A program made the translations under genes and the position numbers. A model generated the notes under the pieces. The model was not told where the DNA came from. It worked only from the letters and a program-made list of their open reading frames with translations, and ran no database searches. 64,000 nucleotides of DNA from Cohnella thermotolerans DSM 17683 (GTDB lineage Bacteria; Bacillota; Bacilli; Paenibacillales; Paenibacillaceae). The stretch spans positions 1 through 64,000 of the forward strand of contig NZ_AUCP01000001.1 in assembly GCF_000429825.1 (NCBI RefSeq), written 5' to 3'. Each line of letters starts with the position of its first letter. The stretch's first letter is position 1. Shown here one piece after another: positions 45,800-57,486 of this stretch.

Positions 45800-48700
45800 T
45801 CAGAACAGGGACAGCTGGTTCGATTCGGGCAGTCCCCGGAAGCATCCCATGCCGCTCAGCACCTCGACGATCGTCTTGCTCGCCTTCGACCGCTGCTGGA
45901 AGTCTTCCACTGATAGAAACTCCCCGTCCTCCCGCGATTCGGCGATGTTCCTGGCGGCGTTCTCGCCGATGCCGGCGATGGCCGAGAACGGCGGAATGAG
46001 CGCGTCGCCGTCGATGATGAACCGCGTCGCGTCCGACCGGTACAGATCGATCGGCTTGAAGCGGAAGCCGCGCGCCGTCATCTCGAGCCCCATTTCCAAG
46101 ATGGAGATCATGTTCTTCTCCTTCGTCGTCGCCTGGAAGCCTTTCGCTTCGATCTCGACGAGCGTCTTGAGAATGACATCATAGCCCTGGCAGAACAGCT
46201 CCACGTCGAAGTCGGCCGCGCGGACCGAGAAGTACGTCGCGTAAAACTGGATCGGATAATACAGTTTGAAATAAGCCGTGCGCACCGCCGAGATGACGTA
46301 AGCCGCCGCGTGCGCCTTCGGGAACATGTACTCGATGCGGAGGCAAGAGTCGATATACCATTGCGGAACGCCGCATTTCTTCATCTCTTCGATCCACTCC
46401 GGCGTCAGCCCTTTGCCCTTGCGCACGCTCTCCGTAATTTTGAACGCCAGCGACGCGTCCATGCCCGCTTTATAGATGAGATAAAGCATGATGTCGTCGC
46501 GGCAGCCGATCACCGTTTTGATCGTGCACGTGCCGTTCTTGATCAGCTCCTGCGCGTTGCCGAGCCATACGCCCGTGCCGTGCGACAGCCCCGATATTTG
46601 CAGCAGGTCGGCGAACGAGGAAGGCTTCGTCTCCTCGAGCATTTGGCGAACGAATCGCGTGCCCATCTCGGGCACCCCGTACGTCGCCACCGGCGTCCGG
46701 ATTTGTTCGGGCGTCACCCCGAGCGCGTCCACCGAGTTGAAAAGGCTCATGACCTTCGGGTCGTTCATCGGGATCGTCGTCGGATCGACCCCCGTCAAAT
46801 CCTGCAGCATCCGCATCATCGTCGGGTCGTCGTGCCCGAGAATATCGAGCTTGAGCAGGTTCGCGTCGAAGGCGTGGTAATCGAAGTGCGTCGTCTTCCA
46901 CTCGGAGCTCGTATCGTCCGCGGGATATTGAACCGGCGTAATGTCCTCGACCTCGATGTAGTCGGGGACGACGACGATGCCGCCCGGATGCTGGCCGGTG
47001 CTGCGTTTGACGCCGGTACAGCCCGCCGCCAGCCGGTTCAATTCCGCGCCCCGCCACGATTTGCCGTGATCTTCCTCGTACTTCTTGGCGAAGCCGAACG
47101 CCGTCTTCTCTGCGACCGTGCCGATCGTGCCCGCCCGAAACACGTTCTTCTCCCCGAACAGCACCTTCGTGTAATTGTGCGCATGGGGCTGATATTCGCC
47201 GGAGAAGTTGAGGTCGATATCGGGCACCTTGTCGCCCTTGAAGCCGAGGAACGTCTCGAACGGAATGTCCTGGCCTTCGCCCTTCATGATCTGGCCGCAA
47301 TGCGGACACGCCTTGTCCGGCAAGTCGAAGCCGCTCGGCACGCTGCCGTCGAGAATCCATTCGCTGTGCTTGCACTCGGGATTGCGGCACAAATAATGCG
47401 CCGGCAGCGGGTTGACCTCCGAGATGCCGAGGAACGTCGCCACGACCGAAGAGCCGACCGAGCCCCGCGAACCGACAAGATAGCCGTCCTGGTTGGACTT
47501 CTTGACGAGACGCTCGGAAATCAAATAGTTGGCGGAGAAGCCGTATTTGATAATCGGGACGAGTTCCTTCTCCAGCCGCTGAACGACGACGTCCGGCAGC
47601 GGCTCGCCGTACATCGACTTCGCCGTGTCGTAGCATTTGTTGCGAATCTCTTCGTCGGCCCCTTCGATAATCGGCGTAAACAGCTGATCCGGGAACATGG
47701 TGATCTCCTCGAAGCGGTCGGCCAGCTCGTTCGTGTTTTTGACGACGACCTCGTACGCCTTCTCCTTGCCGAGGAATTCGAACGCCTCCAGCATCTCGTT
47801 TGTCGTGCGGAGATGGGCGTCCGGCTTGCGCTGCTCCTTCAGCGGGCTGAAGCCCGTGATGCCGTGGATCGTGATGTCCCGGAACAGCTTGTCCCGCGGC
47901 TCCAGGTAGTGGACGTTGCCGGTCGCGATGACCGGCTTGCCCGTCTTGTCGCCGATCCGCACGATTTTGCGAAGCGCCTCTTCCAGCTCCGCACGGCTGC
48001 CGACGAGCCCTTTGTCCAGCAGGTGCATATAGAAATCGAGCGGCTGAATCTCCAGCACGTCGTAAAAATCGGCGACTTCCTCGGCTTCCTCCTCGGACTT
48101 GTTGAGCACCGTCTCGAACAGCTCGCCTTTCTCGCAGCCCGAGATCAGGAGCAGTCCTTCGCGCATTTCGATCAGCTTGCTTCGCGGAATGCAGGGGACG
48201 CGGTGAAAATAATCGGTATGCGACAAGGAGATGAGCTTGAACAGGTTTTTCTTGCCCGTCGCGTTGAGCGCGTAGATGCCGCAGTGGAACGGCCGCGTCG
48301 TCTTCCAGCTGTTGCCGTTGACGGAATTGAGCTGTTCCAGCCGATGGACGTTGCGCGTGGCCGCGTCCTTGATCAGCCCGTTCAGCACGCCGGCCAGCGC
48401 CACCGTATCGTCGATCGCCCGGTGGTGACTCTCGAGCGGAACTTTGTACAAGTCGGACAACGTGTTCAGCCGGTGGTTCTTCAGCGTCGGATGAAGGAAC
48501 CGGGCCAGCTCGAGCGTGTCGAGCACCGGATTCGGAATCGGAGGCAGCCCGAACCGCTTGCACGCTTCCTGCAGGAACCCGATGTCGAAGCGGGCGTTGT
48601 GCGCGACGAGCACGGCGTCTTCGATGAAGACGAGGAACTCCTTCAGCATCGGCTCCAGATCCGGCGCGTCCTTGACCATCTCGTCGTTGATGTTGGTGAG

Positions 48701-50113
48701 CTGCTGAATGTTGTACGGGATCGGCTCGTGCGGGTTGATGAACGTGGCGAACCGGCCGATCTCCTTGCCGCCTTGCCACTTGACGCCCGCAAGTTCGATG
48801 ATTTTGTTCGCTGTGACCGACAAGCCCGTCGTTTCGATGTCGAATACGACGTACGTGGCTTCGGCAAGCGGCTCCTCTCTCGGGTTCAGCACCATCGGAA
48901 CGGCATCGTTGACGACGTTCGCCTCGACGCCGTACAGCACCTTGATTCCGTTTTTCTTGCCGGCCTTGGCCGCTTCCGGAAAGCTTTGGACGTTGCCGTG
49001 GTCGGTGACGGCGATCGCCTTGTGCCCCCACTTGGCCGCGGTTTTGATATAGACGTCCACCGGCGTCACGGCGTCCATCGCGCTCATCGTCGTGTGCAGA
49101 TGGAACTCGACCCGCTTCTCTTCGGCCTCGTCCTTGCGCGGCGGCCGCGGCTGGATCTCCTTGACGTCGCTCGGCATCATGACGAGCTCCGGCGGATTGA
49201 GGAACCGGTCGTACTCCACTCGGCCGCGCAGCTTCAGCCATTTGCCGTTGGCGAGCAGGCTGAGCGTCTTGACGTCTTCCTTGTTCTTGCCGAACATCTT
49301 CACCGAGATCGAATCGGTGTAGTCGGTAATGTTGAAGGTAAACAGCGTGCTGCCGCTGCGAAGCTCCTTCACTTCGAGGCCGAACACCGTCCCCTGGACG
49401 GTGACCTTCTTCTCCTCTTCCCGGATCTCCTGCAGCGGAACGGGATCTTCCTTAATCTCGTAGCCGATCTGCAGCGTCTGCGGCGCCTCGCCCTCCACAG
49501 CCGGCGCCGCCTCCTCCCGCGCGCTGGCCATTAGCTGCTGGATGTGCTGCGTCTCTTCTTGCTGGATTTTCTGCACGAACTCTTCGTACGCTTCCTGGCG
49601 GGATTCGCCGACGATCATTTTCACCCGGCATGCCCGTCCGAAGCGCTTCTCGAAAAAAGCGGCCGCATGCGCGTCGACCGTCTTGCGCCTCGCCATCTCC
49701 AGACCCGTCTGGTCGAGCAGCGCAAGCGTCAGGAGGCCGCCCTGGACTTCGTATTTGGCTTTGGCCAGCCAGCCGTTCACGGAGGCGTATTCGGCCTGCA
49801 TCCATTCGACGAAGACGCTCCAATATTCGGAGAGCACCGCATCCGTCGCCACTTCGTCCGTATAGCGCAGCGTCATCGAGATGCCGGCCAGATGCCCGAG
49901 CTTCGTTCGGAGCTTCTCGTAAAAATCCGCATAGACGTTCGCAGGCAGCAGCGTGCTTTTGACCAATTGGAAATGCCATTCCTTCTTCGAGCGGCTCACT
50001 TCCACCCGATCTATGTACCCGTCGCGAAAATAGGATTGGATCCAATCCGGCGAAACGCCGGCTTGCTGCAGCAGCAGCTCGAACCGTTGTCTCTGCTCCG
50101 CCGTCGGTTGCAT
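45800..50113 (-). CDS. polC: DNA polymerase III alpha subunit, PolC type
   Basis: 1437 residues, the same length as I recall for Bacillus subtilis PolC; the replicative polymerase of low-GC Gram-positives. An OB domain precedes a PHP domain (EFHLHTTMSAMDAV, near 335), which is split by the DEDD proofreading exonuclease (VFDIETTGLS, near 418; LVAHNARFDIGFL). A Cys4 zinc site (CRNPECKH and CPHCG, near 905-935) is followed by the catalytic palm PDIDLNFSGEYQ (near 963). The start at 50113 is preceded by GGGGAGG at seven bases; codons upstream belong to the leader. It lies behind a structured leader (50137-50320). Confidence 0.97.
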   Translation of the reverse strand: MQPTAEQRQRFELLLQQAGVSPDWIQSYFRDGYIDRVEVSRSKKEWHFQLVKSTLLPANVYADFYEKLRTKLGHLAGISMTLRYTDEVATDAVLSEYWSVFVEWMQAEYASVNGWLAKAKYEVQGGLLTLALLDQTGLEMARRKTVDAHAAAFFEKRFGRACRVKMIVGESRQEAYEEFVQKIQQEETQHIQQLMASAREEAAPAVEGEAPQTLQIGYEIKEDPVPLQEIREEEKKVTVQGTVFGLEVKELRSGSTLFTFNITDYTDSISVKMFGKNKEDVKTLSLLANGKWLKLRGRVEYDRFLNPPELVMMPSDVKEIQPRPPRKDEAEEKRVEFHLHTTMSAMDAVTPVDVYIKTAAKWGHKAIAVTDHGNVQSFPEAAKAGKKNGIKVLYGVEANVVNDAVPMVLNPREEPLAEATYVVFDIETTGLSVTANKIIELAGVKWQGGKEIGRFATFINPHEPIPYNIQQLTNINDEMVKDAPDLEPMLKEFLVFIEDAVLVAHNARFDIGFLQEACKRFGLPPIPNPVLDTLELARFLHPTLKNHRLNTLSDLYKVPLESHHRAIDDTVALAGVLNGLIKDAATRNVHRLEQLNSVNGNSWKTTRPFHCGIYALNATGKKNLFKLISLSHTDYFHRVPCIPRSKLIEMREGLLLISGCEKGELFETVLNKSEEEAEEVADFYDVLEIQPLDFYMHLLDKGLVGSRAELEEALRKIVRIGDKTGKPVIATGNVHYLEPRDKLFRDITIHGITGFSPLKEQRKPDAHLRTTNEMLEAFEFLGKEKAYEVVVKNTNELADRFEEITMFPDQLFTPIIEGADEEIRNKCYDTAKSMYGEPLPDVVVQRLEKELVPIIKYGFSANYLISERLVKKSNQDGYLVGSRGSVGSSVVATFLGISEVNPLPAHYLCRNPECKHSEWILDGSVPSGFDLPDKACPHCGQIMKGEGQDIPFETFLGFKGDKVPDIDLNFSGEYQPHAHNYTKVLFGEKNVFRAGTIGTVAEKTAFGFAKKYEEDHGKSWRGAELNRLAAGCTGVKRSTGQHPGGIVVVPDYIEVEDITPVQYPADDTSSEWKTTHFDYHAFDANLLKLDILGHDDPTMMRMLQDLTGVDPTTIPMNDPKVMSLFNSVDALGVTPEQIRTPVATYGVPEMGTRFVRQMLEETKPSSFADLLQISGLSHGTGVWLGNAQELIKNGTCTIKTVIGCRDDIMLYLIYKAGMDASLAFKITESVRKGKGLTPEWIEEMKKCGVPQWYIDSCLRIEYMFPKAHAAAYVISAVRTAYFKLYYPIQFYATYFSVRAADFDVELFCQGYDVILKTLVEIEAKGFQATTKEKNMISILEMGLEMTARGFRFKPIDLYRSDATRFIIDGDALIPPFSAIAGIGENAARNIAESREDGEFLSVEDFQQRSKASKTIVEVLSGMGCFRGLPESNQLSLF

Positions 50114-50136
50114 TCTCGTTCCTCCCCGCCTTCCCT

Positions 50137-50212
50137 GAAAAACAAAAGCCTCCGCGTAAAAAGGGGGGCCCGCGCCAGGATCGGCGCCGGACCTTCTTTC
50201 AAGCCGGAGGCT
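50137..50212 (-). terminator. Terminator-like hairpin in the polC leader
   Basis: On the minus strand AGCCTCCG (50212-50205) pairs with CGGAGGCT (50154-50147), enclosing an inner GCGCC/GGCGC hairpin, and TTTTGTTTTTC follows. It ends only nine bases before the polC ribosome-binding site, so no promoter can fit between it and the gene. Confidence 0.65.
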
Positions 50213-50217
50213 CAAGC

Positions 50218-50320
50218 AAAAACGCCTTCGTCGTCCTCGGACGACGAAGAAGCTTTGCGGTGATCATTCAGATGCGAGTAAGCGCGTCGCTTTGATTTCT
50301 GAATGATGAACAAAATCGCT
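50218..50320 (-). ncRNA. Structured 5' leader of polC (candidate cis-regulatory RNA)
   Basis: Starting near 50320 behind a good promoter, the minus strand forms ATCATTCAG...CTGAATGAT (arms near 50301-50309 and 50262-50270) enclosing about 30 bases. Next comes a strong 11-bp hairpin CTTCGTCGTCC-GA-GGACGACGAAG (50226-50250) followed by GCGTTTTTGC, then the terminator-like hairpin described separately. I found no T-box core or known riboswitch consensus. Function is inferred from layout only. Confidence 0.45.
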
Positions 50321-50327
50321 ATTAGTT

Positions 50328-50356
50328 ATTCTACCTTTTCTATCAAGAACCATCAA
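50328..50356 (-). promoter_or_regulatory. Predicted sigma-A promoter of polC
   Basis: On the minus strand TTGATG and TAGAAT are separated by exactly 17 bases, in an A+T-rich stretch between polC and the preceding gene. Confidence 0.65.
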
Positions 50357-50400
50357 TAGACATCGGTCGACAATCGGGCGGGAGGGTTGAAAAGGGGACG

Positions 50401-51285
50401 TCAGAGAACGCCGTAGGATTTGATCGTACGAAGCCGATCCACCGCTAGCAAGCCGCGCCATTCCGACTCGCCTGCCGGGCTAACCGCCGCGAAGGACAGC
50501 GGCCAGCCGCCGTCCTCCCGCTGCTGCCGAATTAAGGCGTTCAAGTGGCGTTCGACGTCCGCCTCGGATACGAACTTGCGCGCGTAACTGTCCGGGGACG
50601 GCGCCCAATCGAGCACCTTCTGCACGTAGCCTTCGGTGTCCGGGTTCCGCTCGATCGTCGTCGGCAGGCGAAGCCAGCCGTCGAGGACGCGGGCCGCTTC
50701 GGCCGCCCGCTCGCGTTCGGGCGTATGGCGGAGAAAGTGAATCCATTGAACGCCGTCATGATAATGGTGCGGCTCGGTCGTTTCGAATTGGCGCCAGACG
50801 TAGCGGACGCTCCGTTCGAACCAAGGCTCGCGGACGATCTCCGGGCGGGCGGTTTGCTTGTACAGCAGGCCGAGGATCGTGCCCGTCGGATTGATGGAAG
50901 GAGCGGCGTCCGAATCGGTCTTCCACCACGGGGCGTGCGGGTAGGTCTGGGCATCGCGGAAAACGAGGGGGAACCCCCCATTCGGGAGCGCAATGCGTTG
51001 CAAATAGTTCGCGATGCCGTCCAAAATCGGCGAATCGAATCCGTCCACTTCGTCGAGAATGTGAAGCGCCATCTCCGTCGGCACCGGCTGGCTCTGCGGA
51101 CAGCGGATGTCCGGCTCGAGCGCGTGGCCGAAGCCGCCGTCGGGGTTTTGATACGCCTGCAGCGCCGACAGCACCGCCTTCTTCGTGCCTCCTTCGAAAT
51201 GATACTCGTAGCGCCTTCTGTCCAGCAGCCTCGCGTTGTTGTAAATGAATGCTCTCGCCCGCTCCAAAAGTTCGCGACTGCTCAT
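50401..51285 (-). CDS. Terpenoid-cyclase/prenyltransferase-fold protein of unknown function
   Basis: 294 residues with an alpha/alpha-toroid look. Repeated Gly-aromatic motifs resemble QW repeats of squalene-hopene cyclases and prenyltransferase beta subunits: LQAYQNPDGGFGHALEPD near the N-terminus, LPNGGFPLVF in the middle and QQREDGGWPLSF near the C-terminus. The catalytic DxDD motif of hopene cyclases is not seen, so enzymatic function is open. The start at 51285 lies nine bases after GGGAG; an ATG six bases upstream is too close. It follows a WYL regulator by 26 bases, probably as its operon partner. The pair interrupts the proS-polC order. Confidence 0.7.
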   Translation of the reverse strand: MSSRELLERARAFIYNNARLLDRRRYEYHFEGGTKKAVLSALQAYQNPDGGFGHALEPDIRCPQSQPVPTEMALHILDEVDGFDSPILDGIANYLQRIALPNGGFPLVFRDAQTYPHAPWWKTDSDAAPSINPTGTILGLLYKQTARPEIVREPWFERSVRYVWRQFETTEPHHYHDGVQWIHFLRHTPERERAAEAARVLDGWLRLPTTIERNPDTEGYVQKVLDWAPSPDSYARKFVSEADVERHLNALIRQQREDGGWPLSFAAVSPAGESEWRGLLAVDRLRTIKSYGVL

Positions 51286-51311
51286 GCCCATTGGCTCCCT
51301 TCGTTCGATCT

Positions 51312-52268
51312 TCAGCTGTTTTCGGCATCCTCGTTCGGCCGGTACTTGCGCCGCATTTCGCTCGCCTTCTCGTAAAGTTCCCGCCGGAGCCGTTCCGGCT
51401 CGATCACTTCCGCGTCCGTTCCCATGCCGAAAAACCATTTGACCGCCCATTCCCACTCGGATGCCGGACAATCGAAGTCGATCTCCCATTCGTCGTCGCC
51501 CGTCTGCCTGACGCATTCGCCGACATGCTCGTCTTGCTCCGCCAGAAGCGCCCCGCGGTAGGTCAGCTTGGCGACAATGCGCTCCGTGCGGCCTTCCTTG
51601 CCGCCTCGAGCCGGACGAACGCCCGGAGAGGTCCGATCGTTCGGGGCGTCCGGCAACGTTTCGACCTTCTCGAACCGGTCTGCGCGGAACGTTCGTTCTT
51701 CCCCATGCGCCGTGGAATAAGCTTCGCAGTACCAGAAGCCGTGCGCTGCGTAGATTTTCCTGGGGAGAAGGTCCAGCCAGCGCTTGCGGCGCTCCGAGCG
51801 ATAAAGGACGCGCAGCCAGCGGGATTGCGCCGCATTCTCCATCAAGGCGGCCAGATGGGGCGCTTTGACGCTGCGTTGGGGAACTTGAATTTCGACGCGT
51901 TCAAGCGCCGGCTCGACCTGCCGGAGCGTCTGCTCGGGAAGGGCGGCGCGAAGCTTGTCCATCGCCGTCCATCTCGCTTCGCGGAACGGCGTGTCCGCCA
52001 TTTTCGCCACCGCCGACAGGGCGAAAAGCACGGCCAGCGCTTCCCCGGCGTCGAACTGCAAGGGGGGCAGGCGGAATCCCTCCATGAGGCGGAACCCGCC
52101 CCCGGGACCGCTGACGGCGTAAATCGGGACGCCGATCTCGGAGAGCGATTGCATATCCCGCAGAATCGTCCGTTTGGACACTTCCAATTTGTCCGCGATG
52201 GCGCCGGCGTTCACCGGACCTTGCTGCAGCGCGATCAGCAGCGCCATTAACCTGTCGTGCCTCTTCAA
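51312..52268 (-). CDS. HTH-WYL domain transcriptional regulator (YafY type)
   Basis: 318 residues. An N-terminal winged helix-turn-helix of the HTH_11 type (residues 1-55; AGAIADKLEVSKRTILRDMQSL) is followed by a glycine-rich wing (GPGGGFRL), a WYL ligand-sensing domain (about 135-220; FWYCEAY at the signature position) and a WCX-like C-terminal region. Such proteins sense nucleic acid or nucleotide ligands, or regulate neighbouring genes. The start is TTG 52268, five bases after GGGGGAG. Only the hypothetical gene downstream is a clear operon partner. Confidence 0.82.
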   Translation of the reverse strand: MKRHDRLMALLIALQQGPVNAGAIADKLEVSKRTILRDMQSLSEIGVPIYAVSGPGGGFRLMEGFRLPPLQFDAGEALAVLFALSAVAKMADTPFREARWTAMDKLRAALPEQTLRQVEPALERVEIQVPQRSVKAPHLAALMENAAQSRWLRVLYRSERRKRWLDLLPRKIYAAHGFWYCEAYSTAHGEERTFRADRFEKVETLPDAPNDRTSPGVRPARGGKEGRTERIVAKLTYRGALLAEQDEHVGECVRQTGDDEWEIDFDCPASEWEWAVKWFFGMGTDAEVIEPERLRRELYEKASEMRRKYRPNEDAENS

Positions 52269-52295
52269 GCTCGCTCCCCCTCGCTTCGAATCCAA

Positions 52296-52630
52296 GTATA
52301 GCAGCGAATCGGTGACAACAGGGTGTCACCGATTTCAGCCGGCTTGCGGATTTTTTTATCCGCAGCGGCGCCGCGAGGGAGGCTTGGCCTGCTTAGCCTG
52401 CTTGCTCCGCAATGCCTCTTCCACTCGCTGTGACGCTTTCACGCATATGTACCTCCAAAATTGAGCTTCTTTCGCTCTCCGTGCCGTTTTTCCCGCCCAT
52501 GTACTTCAAATATTGAGCCTCCAGAGCTCCCTATGCCAACTTTCCGCCAATGAGAGGAACCCAGTTCCTCTCCTCCGCTCGCCGCGCCGCAGAACCCTCT
52601 GCCCGCCCCGCACTAACGCGGACAAATGCA
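52296..52630. other. Intergenic region between proS and the WYL regulator
   Basis: About 335 bases. It contains an imperfect tandem repeat (52447-52536) described separately. No gene with an RBS was found. The promoter of the WYL regulator should lie near its left end, but was not identified with confidence. Confidence 0.5.
52447..52536. repeat. Two imperfect tandem repeats, period 52 bases
   Basis: Copy 1 (52447-52485) and copy 2 (52499-52536) share ATGTAC-TCAAA-ATTGAGC-TC and a GCTC-C--TGCC end. They differ at scattered positions. On the minus strand copy 1 is part of an open frame without a start signal. Confidence 0.55.
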
Positions 52631-52633
52631 ACT

Positions 52634-52657
52634 AGAGCCGCCCGACCGGACGGCTCC
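52634..52657 (-). terminator. Weak terminator after proS
   Basis: GAGCCGTCCGG pairs with the CGGGCGGCTC arm on the minus strand (one to two mismatches); the T tract after it is interrupted. It lies 15 bases past the proS stop. Confidence 0.45.
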
Positions 52658-52672
52658 TGGTGCAAATTCCTA

Positions 52673-55410
<2,738 letters not shown>

Positions 55411-55446
55411 CCTACACTACCCCCGTTGCCTGTGACGGCTGTCCTT

Positions 55447-55476
55447 AGATTAACATTATTCTCCGAGCCGTTACAA
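55447..55476 (-). promoter_or_regulatory. Possible promoter of rseP-proS
   Basis: On the minus strand TTGTAA and TAATCT are 18 bases apart, with a TGT extension before the -10, in the 98-base gap between dxr and rseP. Confidence 0.4.
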
Positions 55477-55508
55477 GAGAATACGGGAAGGGCGGCGGAT
55501 TGTCTCAA

Positions 55509-56657
55509 TTATTTGAGGGCGTCCGCTTCGCGGCGCGCCCACGCGTCGGTCTCCAGAATCGCGGCCAAATCCGGATGAGGCGTCGGCGTATGCTTCGCCA
55601 GCACCCGCTCGATGATGGTCTCGATCGCAAGGAACGGAATGTCGCCGCGCAGGAATCGGGCCACGGCGGATTCGTTCGCCGCATTGAAGACGGTCGTCGC
55701 CGTTCCTCCCGTCCGCCCCGCCTCGTAAGCGAGTTTGAGACAAGGATACCGTTCGAAGTCCATCGGCCGAAAATGAAGCGTGCCCGCCTTGAGCAGATCG
55801 AGAGGCGAAGCGGGCGACGGGCGGCGTTCGGGATACGTAAGAGCGTATTGGATCGGCACCCGCATGTCGGGATTGCCGAGCTGCGCGATGACGCTTGTGT
55901 CCGCGAATTCGACCATCGAGTGAACGATGCTCTCCGGATGCAGAACGACGTCGATCCGATCGTACGGCAAATCGAACAGCCAATGGGCTTCGATCACCTC
56001 GAGCCCTTTGTTGACCATCGTCGCGGAATCGATCGTAATCTTCGCGCCCATCGACCAGTTCGGGTGCTTGAGCGCGTCCTCCACCGTGACGTCCGCGAGC
56101 TGATCCCTCGTCCGGTCCCGAAAGCTGCCGCCGGAAGCCGTCACGATCAGCCGCTTGACCGCTTTGCGGTCTTCCCCGTTCAGGCATTGGAAAATCGCCG
56201 AATGCTCGCTGTCCACCGGAAGAATCGGCACGCCCTTCTCTTGCGCCCGCTTCATGACCAGGTGCCCGGCGGTCACGAGCGTCTCCTTGTTGGCCAGCCC
56301 GATCGCCGCGCCCGCCTCGATCGCCGCGAGCGTGGACGTCAGGCCGAGGCTGCCCACCAGCGCGCACACGACGTAATCGGCGCCGGAGGCGGCCGCCACT
56401 TCGATCAAGCCTTCTTCGCCGAAGACGATCTTCGTCCCTGCCGGCAGCCGGTGGCGGAGGCTGTCGGCCAGCTCCCGCGTCCCCACGGACACGATGCGCG
56501 GACGGAATTGCTCCGCCTGCCGAAGCAGCAGCTCTGCGTTCGCGCCGGCCGCCAGCCCGACGACCTCGTACGCCTCCGGGTTCCGCGATACGACGTCCAA
56601 CGTCTGCGTGCCGATCGATCCGGTGCTGCCCAGCACGGCCACTTTTTTTATCGCCAT
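55509..56657 (-). CDS. dxr: 1-deoxy-D-xylulose-5-phosphate reductoisomerase
   Basis: 382 residues; second step of the MEP isoprenoid pathway, NADPH- and metal-dependent. The NADPH loop is [15 protein letters not shown] (residues 8-22). Metal and substrate motifs [22 protein letters not shown] and [12 protein letters not shown] are intact. The start at 56657 follows GGAGGAG; five codons further upstream in frame are less likely. It is followed downstream by rseP and preceded by cdsA, linking precursor supply with uppS. Confidence 0.97.
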   Translation of the reverse strand: MAIKKVAVLGSTGSIGTQTLDVVSRNPEAYEVVGLAAGANAELLLRQAEQFRPRIVSVGTRELADSLRHRLPAGTKIVFGEEGLIEVAAASGADYVVCALVGSLGLTSTLAAIEAGAAIGLANKETLVTAGHLVMKRAQEKGVPILPVDSEHSAIFQCLNGEDRKAVKRLIVTASGGSFRDRTRDQLADVTVEDALKHPNWSMGAKITIDSATMVNKGLEVIEAHWLFDLPYDRIDVVLHPESIVHSMVEFADTSVIAQLGNPDMRVPIQYALTYPERRPSPASPLDLLKAGTLHFRPMDFERYPCLKLAYEAGRTGGTATTVFNAANESAVARFLRGDIPFLAIETIIERVLAKHTPTPHPDLAAILETDAWARREADALK

Positions 56658-56689
56658 CGTTCTCCTCCGCAATCTCTATGTATCTGATG

Positions 56690-57481
56690 TTAAGCAGGAA
56701 GCAAATGCAGCAAATGGACGAGCGGGAACACGATCAGCCAGCTGTCCGTGCGGTCCAGCACGCCGCCGTGGCCCGGCAGCAGGTTTCCGGTGTCCTTGAC
56801 GCCGCGGAACCGCTTGTACGCCGACTGGATCAAATCGCCCATCGTTCCGGCGATCGCAGCCGCAAGGGCGATAACGACGGCTCGTCCGAACCCGAGCCAG
56901 TCCGGCTGGACGAAATGGAACGCGAGCGCTACAAGAACGGCGGTCACCAAGCCGCCGACGGCGCCCTCCACCGTCTTGTTCGGACTGATCGCCGGCCACA
57001 GCTTGCGCTTGCCGACGGCCTTCCCGACGAAATAGGCGCCCGCGTCCGAAGCCCAGATGCTCAAGAACGTCAGCAGCGACCAGAACAGGCCGTGCTCCAA
57101 CCCGCGCGTTTCGGCCATAAAGCGAAAACCGAGACCGATATAGACCGCCCCGAGGAAAAGCAGGCTGGCATGCTCGAGCTGGATCCGGTTTTTGCTCAGA
57201 ACGGTCGCGGCCAGCAAGACGAACAGCAGCAGCCAGATCAAGGTAAAGATCGGAGGCGAGCTCCAACCGAGCGGCAGACGCGGCAGCGCCAGAAGCAAAA
57301 CGGCGACGTACCCGACGAGGATGTCTCCTCTTGCCCTGGGCAGCCCGTTCAACCGGACGTATTCGCTGAACCCGATCAAGGCCAGCGAAGCGAGCAGCGC
57401 CTCGTAATATCCGTCGCCGAGCAGCAGCAGCGCGATAAAGCCCGCGCCGGCCACTACGCCGGTGACCAATCGTTGAGCCAT
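56690..57481 (-). CDS. cdsA: Phosphatidate cytidylyltransferase
   Basis: 263 residues, about seven or eight membrane segments. The CDP-diglyceride synthase signature is at the C-terminus (KRFRGVKDTGNLLPGHGGVLDR). It makes CDP-diacylglycerol from phosphatidate and CTP, the branch point for membrane phospholipids. The gene follows uppS by five bases, in the standard uppS-cdsA-dxr order. Confidence 0.96.
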   Translation of the reverse strand: MAQRLVTGVVAGAGFIALLLLGDGYYEALLASLALIGFSEYVRLNGLPRARGDILVGYVAVLLLALPRLPLGWSSPPIFTLIWLLLFVLLAATVLSKNRIQLEHASLLFLGAVYIGLGFRFMAETRGLEHGLFWSLLTFLSIWASDAGAYFVGKAVGKRKLWPAISPNKTVEGAVGGLVTAVLVALAFHFVQPDWLGFGRAVVIALAAAIAGTMGDLIQSAYKRFRGVKDTGNLLPGHGGVLDRTDSWLIVFPLVHLLHLLPA

Positions 57482-57486
57482 CGGCT

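Noticed and set aside
46310-49534. A 1074-codon plus-strand open frame opposite polC
   Set aside because: Shadow of polC caused by high GC at third codon positions; composition is Arg/His/Val-rich without domains.
50218-50251. The polC-leader hairpin CTTCGTCGTCC/GGACGACGAAG as simple terminator of the gene at 50401
   Set aside because: It lies about 150 bases past that gene and downstream of a good promoter, so it is better treated as part of the polC leader, although a dual role cannot be excluded.
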